A DNA stretch of 43,948 nt. It comes from Oscillospiraceae bacterium. Lineage in GTDB: Bacteria; Bacillota; Clostridia; Oscillospirales; CAG-272. The notes beneath the pieces are model-generated. The model was not told the DNA's origin. It saw only the letters and a list, made by a program, of their open reading frames with translations, and ran no database searches. Below, one piece after another: positions 24,639 through 31,278 of the stretch. The translations under genes were made by a program, and so were the position numbers. The stretch is taken from contig SVUF01000003.1 in assembly GCA_015063395.1 (NCBI GenBank), forward strand, positions 1-43,948, given 5' to 3'. Positions within the stretch are counted from its first letter, which is position 1. Each line of letters opens with the position of its first letter.

Positions 24639-26081
24639 TTATTTATTCTTTTTTTGACATTCATCAAGACTCACCCTTGACATGACCCTCCAAAGCGCTT
24701 CTTTATCAAAGGGGACAAGGGGATACAGATACCCGGGGGCACCTTTTATGGTGGGAGTTGTGACGATCATCACAATTGTCAAAAGTATCCCTGCCCAAAA
24801 GCCCCAAACGTGAAACAGCCCTGTCAGCACAAGGGTTATGATCCTCATGAATTTGAAGGCATACCCAAGCTCAAAGTTTGGCTGAGTGAAATTTGCAATT
24901 GCCACAAAGGACATATAAAAAATCACGTTTTCAGAAAGCCAACCAACGCTTACTGCAAAGTCTCCAAGAAGAAGTCCGCCGATTATTCCAAGGGAGCTTG
25001 ACATGGTATCGGGGGCATTGAGGGATGCAAGCTTCAAGCCGTCAACACATATCTCCACTCCGATGAGCTGTAACAGTATGGGAACATTCTGATCCCCCTT
25101 TGGCACGATAAACTCAAGCCACCCCGGTAATATTTCGGGAGTGCTTATGAGTAAATACCATACGGGCGTCAGCATCAAGGAAAGGCTATAAACTACAAGA
25201 CGAACCATTTTTAAATATTTTCCAATGAAGGGTGTGAAATAAAAATCGTTGGTGTCCTGTGTAAAGCTGAAAAATGTTGTGGGAAGGATCATTGCGCTGG
25301 GATAATTGTCGCAAAGAAGAATAATACTCCCCTCCATGATCATGGCGCAGGCGGCATCGGGTCTCTCCGTATACCGTATTCTCGGAAAAGGGTTGAACCA
25401 TCGTCCTCCAATCATTACCTCGGCAATGCTTTCAAGTCCCATATTAATGCCGTCAAGACAAAGAGAGCCAAGCTTGTTTTCAATTGACTCAAGAAGCTTA
25501 TTGCTTGCCCTGCCCTCCAAATAGCAAAGAGCCACATCCGTTTTAGTTCTCTTGCCTATTGTATGCTTTCTGACTCTCAAAGATGTGTCTCTGATCCGTC
25601 TTCTTATAAGTCCCGTATTTACAACAAGGGATTCAATAAAGCCCTCACGGGGTCCTCTGAGAACCTTATCGTTTGCAGGCTCGCCAACGCCCCTCATGCT
25701 ATATCTTCGGGAATCTATGATGATTATGTCGGAAAGCCCCTTTACAACAAGCGCGGACGTACCCGACATTACAAAATATACTGCCCTGTCAACCGAAGGC
25801 TCTGCGCTTGACTCGGAGTATGGAATTGCATTTTTGAAAAAGCCCTCGGGATTTTTCGGAAGATATGAGGAAAGGCTTTTGTTTTTTATAAGGTATTCAA
25901 CGATCTGCTCTGTAAGCTCACCGTTGCCAAAGGAATTTATTCCATAAAACACCGCTTCAACCTCGCCGCTTATCATCAGCCTTTTTCTGACTATGTCAAA
26001 ATTGATGCCATATCCCAAGCCTTCGTCCATCAACGCAAGGGTTTCCCCATATTTCTCATTTATATTATCCGTAAATATCAC
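24639..26081 (-). CDS. spoVAF: GerA-family spore membrane protein (SpoVAF-like)
   Basis: The 480-residue protein starts at GTG. The N-terminal 250 residues are the soluble GerA-A domain (VYFVMSGTSALVVKG, RGPREGFIESLVVNTGLIRRRIRD, ERPDAACAMIMEGSIILLCDNYPSAMILPTTF). About five membrane spans follow, with a late P-G-Y-L-Y-P-L-V-P-F motif. It has no gerB or gerC neighbours, which fits SpoVAF (an accessory of the germinant complex and the SpoVA channel) better than a nutrient-receptor A subunit. The N-terminal GLGYGINFDIVRK resembles SpoVAF. The ribosome binding site nearly abuts the GTG, an oddity, so the start could differ. A SigG-like promoter lies just upstream. Confidence 0.82.
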   Translation of the reverse strand: MIFTDNINEKYGETLALMDEGLGYGINFDIVRKRLMISGEVEAVFYGINSFGNGELTEQIVEYLIKNKSLSSYLPKNPEGFFKNAIPYSESSAEPSVDRAVYFVMSGTSALVVKGLSDIIIIDSRRYSMRGVGEPANDKVLRGPREGFIESLVVNTGLIRRRIRDTSLRVRKHTIGKRTKTDVALCYLEGRASNKLLESIENKLGSLCLDGINMGLESIAEVMIGGRWFNPFPRIRYTERPDAACAMIMEGSIILLCDNYPSAMILPTTFFSFTQDTNDFYFTPFIGKYLKMVRLVVYSLSLMLTPVWYLLISTPEILPGWLEFIVPKGDQNVPILLQLIGVEICVDGLKLASLNAPDTMSSSLGIIGGLLLGDFAVSVGWLSENVIFYMSFVAIANFTQPNFELGYAFKFMRIITLVLTGLFHVWGFWAGILLTIVMIVTTPTIKGAPGYLYPLVPFDKEALWRVMSRVSLDECQKKNK

Positions 26082-26106
26082 CCTTTTATTACAAAGTTAT
26101 ATTGTC

Positions 26107-26137
26107 TATTATTTTACAAATAATAAAGGTATATTCA
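26107..26137 (-). promoter_or_regulatory. Candidate SigG promoter of the GerA/SpoVAF gene
   Basis: On the minus strand TGAATA, an 18-bp spacer and AATAATA compare with the SigG consensus TGMATA and CATAMTA. There is one mismatch in all. It lies about 26 bp before the GTG start. Forespore expression is what a SpoVAF gene needs. Confidence 0.45.
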
Positions 26138-26226
26138 AAAAAGCACTAAAACCAATCATTAATTGTCACTATTATGGTTCTTTTATATTATTACCTGAGT
26201 CTATCACAAAAATTGCAACAAAACCA

Positions 26227-26255
26227 TTGACATTTTGAAAAAAATATAATATAAT
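26227..26255 (+). promoter_or_regulatory. SigA-type promoter of the small membrane-protein gene
   Basis: A consensus TTGACA, a 17-bp spacer and a consensus TATAAT; a second TATAAT overlaps five bases earlier. It lies 36 bp before the start. Confidence 0.85.
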
Positions 26256-26291
26256 ACCAGGAGTAAATATTTTTTGAAAGGAGACTTTACC

Positions 26292-26534
26292 ATGGAATTC
26301 TTGAAGAAATTCTTTCCCAGATCTTTTTCTCATTCCAACACTGTTGCTCAGGTAATCATCACAGCAATTATTTATCTTGTTGTTGGTGCTGTTGCAGGTG
26401 TTGCAATCGGAATTCTTTCTTTTATCCCTGTTGTTAACCTCATCGTAGGAATCCTCGGATCACTTGTTGACATCTACTGTCTTGTGGGAATCGTAGTTTC
26501 AATTCTCGTTTACCTCAAGGTTATAAACAAGTAA
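26292..26534 (+). CDS. Small glycine-rich membrane protein, unknown
   Basis: The protein has 80 residues from the ATG at 26292 (MEFLKKFFPRSF), which follows AAAGGAGA at ideal spacing; the track start six codons earlier overlaps the ribosome binding site. Two hydrophobic helices of about 23 residues with small-residue spacing (VVGAVAGVAIGI, VGILGSLV) suggest tight helix packing. A short amphipathic basic N-terminus precedes them. Promoter, ribosome binding site and terminator are all close to ideal, so expression should be very high for such a small gene. It is not a recognised holin or toxin, and its function is unknown. Confidence 0.75.
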   Translation: MEFLKKFFPRSFSHSNTVAQVIITAIIYLVVGAVAGVAIGILSFIPVVNLIVGILGSLVDIYCLVGIVVSILVYLKVINK

Positions 26535-26551
26535 TTATTAAAGCACATAAT

Positions 26552-26602
26552 AAAAAGAGACTGCAAAATCTCATGGATCATTGAGGTTTTCAGTCTCTTT
26601 TT
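26552..26602. terminator. Bidirectional terminator after the small membrane-protein gene
   Basis: AAAAAGAGACTG pairs with CAGTCTCTTTTT. An inner AAAATCTCA/TTGAGGTTTT stem extends it. The outer arms give U-tracts on both strands, so it can serve both convergent genes. Confidence 0.85.
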
Positions 26603-26607
26603 AGTTT

Positions 26608-26640
26608 GCCCTGCAAGATATACCTTACAGGGCGATTTTT
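26608..26640 (+). terminator. Second hairpin terminator between the convergent genes
   Basis: GCCCTGCAAG pairs with CTTACAGGGC (one mismatch) around ATATAC, followed by GATTTTTATT. It lies six bases past the first terminator and ends at the 3' end of the DUF5050-like gene. Confidence 0.65.
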
Positions 26641-26641
26641 A

Positions 26642-27952
26642 TTATTTTATCTTAAAATTCAAGGTGCTTCCGTTTTGGCAGTTATACACCGTCAGCTTTG
26701 TCAGCGTTTCTCCTGTATAGCCCTCACACAAAATCATACCGTCTGTAAAGAAATAATCTCCCGAGCTATCGCCCTCTTTTATTACCTTATACTTCTTTGT
26801 TGCCGTATTAAACTCAACAAGACCATAAGCCTCAGTCGGAAAGCCCTGAGAATCAAAGGCTCCGCCGTGATAATAAACCTTTGAGCCAACTACATAGAGA
26901 AAATCCGAATGAAAGGGTGTTTTTCCATATGTAGTATAACTGCCTCCGTTGGCAGCAATTGAACCAATGGTACATTCATCGCTATATTTATCAAGTCTCA
27001 GAAAATATATTTTTGAATCACAAAGGGTAAAATGGACGATACCCTCGCCTTTTTTAAAGGAAACCAATTTGGACTTCTCAGTGCCGTCATATTTTATCCT
27101 TGAAACAGAGCTTACACCGTCTTTGGCTTGTTGGTGATAATATACGTATTTTCCGTCAGAGCGCAAACAGTTTACCGCTCCGTCATGTATCATTTTTGCA
27201 GCTCCGCCGTTTGTGGAAATACTGTAAAGAGGATAACAGTCCTTGGCGTAATCACTGTAGGTTTCATTATATTGAGTATAAAAAATCCTATCCTTTACAA
27301 CAAGCATATCCCAGATCTGAACTCCGCTGAGTATCTTTGCAAAGCCCGAGCCATCAGTGCGAACCTTGGCTATATAGGACTTACCCTCGGTCATGCCCTC
27401 GCAATAAAAATATATCCAATCTCCTACAACGTTGAGGTTTTGTATCTTACCCGAGGGTATCTCATACACGGGAGTTTGGTTTGTTCCCATCTTGGTTATT
27501 TTTGAGATCTTATATGCAGTTGGAGAAAAATATATCCAGTTGCCCTGTGAGCAATACGTACCCATGCTCATATCACTGCCAACGGTATTTTCCTGTCCCT
27601 TTTTATAGTCGGGAACAAATACGGACGGATCCTTTTTATTACACATTGAGCATACGCCGTTTACATATTTGTGGTCAATTACGGCTATATCCTCCTGCTG
27701 TTTTTCACCGCAGGAACAAGCTCTTTCCTGCTTACCCGTTTTTTCACAGCTTGGATCTTCTGTGATCTTCCATTCACCGTATGAATGGATATGCTCTGTT
27801 TTATCGGGAGGGTTATCGGGTGTATTTGTTCCTGAAGCCTCGGCGGTTTTCGTCCCTTCAGGTGTGGGTGTACCCTTATCCCCGGTGTCAGCGCAGGAAA
27901 CCAATGTGAATGCTAAAATTGAAATGATTATTAATGCTATAGTTTTTTTCAT
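26642..27952 (-). CDS. DUF5050-like lipoprotein with Cys/His repeat
   Basis: The 436-residue protein has a lipoprotein signal ending LVSC (Cys20), then a Thr/Pro-rich linker. Residues about 55-110 form a Cys/His module (HSYGEWKITEDPSCEKTG, then C-x-C-G and CSMCNKK) of the kind common on Firmicutes surface proteins. Residues 120-436 look like a beta-propeller of DUF5050 type: repeated blocks with WIYF, YFYCEGM, RTDGSG, KYVYYHQ and KIYFLRLD. The start follows AAAGGG. It lies 49 bp after a membrane-bound MerR regulator carrying the same Cys/His module. It probably displays a binding propeller on the surface; the ligand is unknown. Confidence 0.78.
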   Translation of the reverse strand: MKKTIALIIISILAFTLVSCADTGDKGTPTPEGTKTAEASGTNTPDNPPDKTEHIHSYGEWKITEDPSCEKTGKQERACSCGEKQQEDIAVIDHKYVNGVCSMCNKKDPSVFVPDYKKGQENTVGSDMSMGTYCSQGNWIYFSPTAYKISKITKMGTNQTPVYEIPSGKIQNLNVVGDWIYFYCEGMTEGKSYIAKVRTDGSGFAKILSGVQIWDMLVVKDRIFYTQYNETYSDYAKDCYPLYSISTNGGAAKMIHDGAVNCLRSDGKYVYYHQQAKDGVSSVSRIKYDGTEKSKLVSFKKGEGIVHFTLCDSKIYFLRLDKYSDECTIGSIAANGGSYTTYGKTPFHSDFLYVVGSKVYYHGGAFDSQGFPTEAYGLVEFNTATKKYKVIKEGDSSGDYFFTDGMILCEGYTGETLTKLTVYNCQNGSTLNFKIK

Positions 27953-28001
27953 ATTCTTCCCTTTCTTCGTTACAAATTAAAGAGGTACTTTTCAATACAG
28001 A

Positions 28002-29513
28002 TTATTTGGAATAGGTTATTTCACATTTGATCCCGCTTATATTCGGACTGCTTCTGTCGATCTTCAAATTTTTGTTTTTTATAACAAAGCTTTTTACAGA
28101 ACGAAACGGATTTCCGTTCCAAATATCATCATCAAGATTTTCAGAGAAAGCTCCTGTTGAAATCGACACCACGCCCTCGCAGATCACAATGCTTCTCAGC
28201 TCCTCGGTATACACACTCCTCAGCCACGGATGAGCCTTATATTCTCCCGTCGCCTCGGGCATTTTTCCATAACCGTGTATTACAAGGGTTCTTTCGACCT
28301 CATTGTTGGGGTCTATTACCCCTGTGATATAGTATTGAACAGGACAATATACCCCTCCCATATATGAGCCGTCGGCATTGCCGTATTCGCAAACCTTCAA
28401 GTCACATACTGTACATTTGTAGCCAAGGTCTCCGTTTTTTACAAAGCTGTGCTGCTCCGTTGGAGGAATTATATTTGAGGTATAGCTCTCTTTGCATCCC
28501 ACACATTCAAAATATGTATACCCCCTGTTTGAACAATCTCCCTTGGTTACGGTTCTTGTATAGCTATGGGGCTTTTTCTCTATAACCATTTGGGGAATTG
28601 TAGCTTCGTTACACACTGTACAGTGTTTACCCTCTGTCAGTCCCTCTTCAGCGCATGACGCCTCAATGGCATAATCGGTCACTTCCTTGTGAGGAAGCTT
28701 TGGAACTGTTACAACCTCAACCGCTCTGCAGTCATTGCATTTCCTTATTATTCTTCCCTCGGCAGAACAGCTTACCTCTCGTTCAACGGCAAGCTCACTC
28801 CAAGAATGTTGACAATCGGTTATTGCAAATACAGAACTCGCCGTACAAATCGGTATACATAAAATGCAAATACCAATCAACACCTTTTTCACCTTCTGCT
28901 TTTGCAGAAGCTTGATCTTCGATGTAAACATACTGACCACTGAAGGAACAAAGCAAAAAACGATGATTCCCAATAGCACAGGATGGAATATTGGGTTTTT
29001 GTAGCTTATAATTTTTACAATACCTATTGTAAGGCTAATGAGAATTGGCAGCCAAACCGCCATGAACATTGCCGTTCCGCGAAGACCGGCAAGAATTCTT
29101 TTTGACAAATTCGGTGCAACGTTTTCTTGTGACACCGCCATCTCCTCGGGCTTCGAAAGCTCCCTTGCAAGATCCGCAACTGTATATTGAAGCTCCTCGT
29201 CCAACGCTGACATTGCAGAAACCTTTTTTTGATTGATTAAAAGATTTTTTGCAAGTCTTTCCTTGGCATCCTTGATTATTGCAGGACTGCTTGTTGGATC
29301 CTTCAGTATTCCGCGGATCTCCTCAATGGAAAAATCAAAGCTTCTGAGAATTGCGATGTCATTAAGCTCCGATATGTTTTCATCGGTAAAATCAAATGCT
29401 TTACGTCCAAGATAGTTTTCAGTAAACTGAGGATTTATCAGTCCTTCCTCAATATAATACCTTACCGTTCTGTCCGTAAGCCCTGTTTTTTCACACACTG
29501 TTTTAATTTTCAT
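28002..29513 (-). CDS. Membrane-spanning MerR-family regulator with Cys/His-repeat ectodomain
   Basis: The protein has 503 residues from the ATG at 29513, which follows AAAGGAGG; the track start at 29540 lies within the -10 box. Residues 1-70 are a MerR winged helix (VCEKTGLTDRTVRYYIEEGLI, RKAFDFTDENISEL). Residues 75-125 are probably a coiled coil. Three spans at about 149-169, 176-196 and 209-230 place the C-terminus outside. Residues 235-385 hold at least three Cys units, C-x9/10-C-x2-C (C249-C259-C262, C287-C298-C301, C327-C337-C340), each paired with an H-S/K motif, plus a partial fourth. A BspA-like stretch (LRSIVICEGVVSISTGAF) follows. It looks like a one-component sensor that binds DNA from the membrane. 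Confidence 0.85.
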   Translation of the reverse strand: MKIKTVCEKTGLTDRTVRYYIEEGLINPQFTENYLGRKAFDFTDENISELNDIAILRSFDFSIEEIRGILKDPTSSPAIIKDAKERLAKNLLINQKKVSAMSALDEELQYTVADLARELSKPEEMAVSQENVAPNLSKRILAGLRGTAMFMAVWLPILISLTIGIVKIISYKNPIFHPVLLGIIVFCFVPSVVSMFTSKIKLLQKQKVKKVLIGICILCIPICTASSVFAITDCQHSWSELAVEREVSCSAEGRIIRKCNDCRAVEVVTVPKLPHKEVTDYAIEASCAEEGLTEGKHCTVCNEATIPQMVIEKKPHSYTRTVTKGDCSNRGYTYFECVGCKESYTSNIIPPTEQHSFVKNGDLGYKCTVCDLKVCEYGNADGSYMGGVYCPVQYYITGVIDPNNEVERTLVIHGYGKMPEATGEYKAHPWLRSVYTEELRSIVICEGVVSISTGAFSENLDDDIWNGNPFRSVKSFVIKNKNLKIDRSSPNISGIKCEITYSK

Positions 29514-29538
29514 CAAAGTACCTCCTTTTTTCACCCGC

Positions 29539-29569
29539 ATTATATTCTTTTACGTTGGGTGGAAGTCAA
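29539..29569 (-). promoter_or_regulatory. MerR-type promoter with 19-bp spacer
   Basis: On the minus strand there is a -35 TTGACT, a 19-bp spacer and a -10 TATAAT. The spacer carries an imperfect dyad, CTTCCAC...GTAAAAG. Every other good promoter in this window has 17 or 18 bp. A 19-bp spacer is the hallmark of promoters activated by MerR-family proteins, which twist the DNA. The start codon of the MerR gene is 26 bp downstream, so autoregulation is the natural reading. Confidence 0.75.
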
Positions 29570-29651
29570 TGGTTTTTTGAAAAAAAGTTTAAAAAAATCT
29601 TTTTTTGAGGGCTTTTCACATGTCACAAGCTTTCTTTTTTATAATTCTTAC

Positions 29652-29689
29652 CAAAAAAGAAACAACGGAAACCCGAGTCTCCGTTGTTT
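29652..29689 (-). terminator. Terminator of the Gfo/Idh/MocA gene
   Basis: On the minus strand AAACAACGGA pairs with TCCGTTGTTT, with inner GAC/GTT-type pairing, followed by CTTTTTT. Confidence 0.85.
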
Positions 29690-29705
29690 ATTGATTTTTC
29701 AGATA

Positions 29706-30752
29706 TTATTCGAAGTCGATGACCTGACCCTGCGCAATCGACTTAAACGCCGCCTCCACTATTGAAAGCACAAGTCTTGATTCCTCATGTGTTACAAGCT
29801 GGGGCTCGATGCCGTCAACAGCCTTCACAAAATTGCGGTAGAAATCATGAACGTCGGACTTGGGAATGTCGATCTCATAGGTATCAACTGTGATCTCATC
29901 TCTGGGCGCCATGGTCTTGGTAATTCCTGCCGCTGTCTGTACAGGAAGAACTTCCTTCTCATTCCAGTGCTTGCAGTAAACCACCTGCGCCTTGTTGCGC
30001 CAATCTGTAATAAGGGCAGATCCCTTCATGCTCTGGAGATAGAATCTCGGCATTGCAATAAAGTTAAGCGTTCCGATTTCGATATGCGCAGTAGTTCCTG
30101 ATTCATAAATAAGCTGAAGCTTGAAGCCGTCGTCAACCTCAAAATTTGTTGTATGCTGCTCTGTGCAGTATACCTTCTTGAGCTTTTCTCCGGGAAGAAG
30201 CTGAACCATCTGGTCGATGAGGTGAATACCCCAGTCATAAATCATTCCGCCGCCATATTCCTTCTGTCCTCTCCAGTCGGAAGGAATTCCTCTTGATCCG
30301 TGAACTCTTGATTCAACGCAAATGACCTTTCCAAGCTTACCCTCGGAAATGATGCTCTTCATTGCCAAAAAGTCAACGTCCCAACGTCTGTTCTGATGCA
30401 CTGTAAACAGCATTCCTGTTTTGCGGGAAACTGCAAGAACCTCATCAAGCTCTGCAACTGTAAGCATTACGGGCTTTTCACAAATTACATGCTTTCCCGC
30501 TTCCATTGAAGCTATTGATATTGATTTATGTGAATCGTTGGGAGTTGCAACCACAACGATATCAACAGTTTTATCCTGAAGTATTTCTTCAAGGCTTCCG
30601 TAAGCCTTTATGCCGCGGCTTACTGCAAGCTCATTCTTTGCAGGATTGATGTCATATACACCTGCAAGAGATACAACATCACTTGCGAGGATCTGGTTTG
30701 CATGCCATCCTCCCTGTCCGCCATATCCAACAACCGCTACATTCTTTTTCAT
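29706..30752 (-). CDS. Gfo/Idh/MocA-family NAD(P)-dependent oxidoreductase
   Basis: The 348-residue protein opens NVAVVGYGGQGGWHANQI, a Rossmann NAD(P) motif. VVATPNDSHKSISIASMEAGKHVICEKPV carries the family's conserved E-K-P, with the catalytic Lys. The C-terminal domain contains GGGMIYDWGIHLIDQM, with the active-site His of the family. These enzymes act on sugars, inositols or amino-sugars; the substrate cannot be read from the sequence. It is a single-gene unit with its own promoter and terminator, starting after AAAGGA. The nearest carbohydrate gene is far off (the alpha-galactosidase at 16 kb), so no pathway is assigned. Confidence 0.88.
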   Translation of the reverse strand: MKKNVAVVGYGGQGGWHANQILASDVVSLAGVYDINPAKNELAVSRGIKAYGSLEEILQDKTVDIVVVATPNDSHKSISIASMEAGKHVICEKPVMLTVAELDEVLAVSRKTGMLFTVHQNRRWDVDFLAMKSIISEGKLGKVICVESRVHGSRGIPSDWRGQKEYGGGMIYDWGIHLIDQMVQLLPGEKLKKVYCTEQHTTNFEVDDGFKLQLIYESGTTAHIEIGTLNFIAMPRFYLQSMKGSALITDWRNKAQVVYCKHWNEKEVLPVQTAAGITKTMAPRDEITVDTYEIDIPKSDVHDFYRNFVKAVDGIEPQLVTHEESRLVLSIVEAAFKSIAQGQVIDFE

Positions 30753-30792
30753 AATTTGTCCATCCTTTCAACGCTACTCATTACTACTTTTA

Positions 30793-30821
30793 ATTTTACT
30801 ATTTTTTATCCCAATTGTCAA
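30793..30821 (-). promoter_or_regulatory. SigA-type promoter of the oxidoreductase gene
   Basis: On the minus strand there is a consensus TTGACA, a 17-bp spacer and TAAAAT, about 40 bp before the ATG. Confidence 0.75.
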
Positions 30822-30842
30822 TAGCAAAATCCATTTTTAGTC

Positions 30843-31274
30843 CTAAAATCTAACGTTTACCTTGAATTTTTCGCCACATCCGGGGCATCTTGCCATGTGT
30901 TCGCCTTTTTTCCTCGGAAAACGTATTACCGCTTTACAACGTGGACACTTTACAAAAACCGCTGTTTTAAAGTATCTGACCCGTCTGTAGTTCAACAGTA
31001 TCCACGCTTTTACCCTTTTAAGCACCGCGGTATATTCCCTGTTTTCCTTTTCTCTTTTCCATATATTCTTTGAAAAGGGTCTGTATATTGCATACAGAGT
31101 AAGGGCAAAGGAAACAGTCTCCATTACGATATATACAGCCAATCCAAAAAATCCCGAAAGAAAATTAAGGAAAACCGAGGCGATAAGGCAGGTGATGCAA
31201 ATTGCATCCACCCGCGCATATCTGTCGCTCATAAAAAGCTGAAGCTTCATCATTAATCTGCGAAGAGTATTCAT
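30843..31274 (-). CDS. Membrane protein with C-terminal zinc ribbon
   Basis: The protein has 143 residues from the ATG at 31274 (MNTLRRLMMKLQLF), at usable spacing from AGGAG. The track's GTG at 31286 overlaps that ribosome binding site. Two membrane helices (about 24-70) follow an amphipathic basic start. The C-terminus is a zinc ribbon, CPRCKAVIRFPRKKGEHMARCPGCG, of the kind that resembles small rubredoxin-like or MJ0042-type ribbons. It begins 4 nt after the ABC transporter stop, so it is translationally coupled to it and probably works with it. The function is unknown. Confidence 0.75.
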   Translation of the reverse strand: MNTLRRLMMKLQLFMSDRYARVDAICITCLIASVFLNFLSGFFGLAVYIVMETVSFALTLYAIYRPFSKNIWKREKENREYTAVLKRVKAWILLNYRRVRYFKTAVFVKCPRCKAVIRFPRKKGEHMARCPGCGEKFKVNVRF

Positions 31275-31278
31275 TTGC

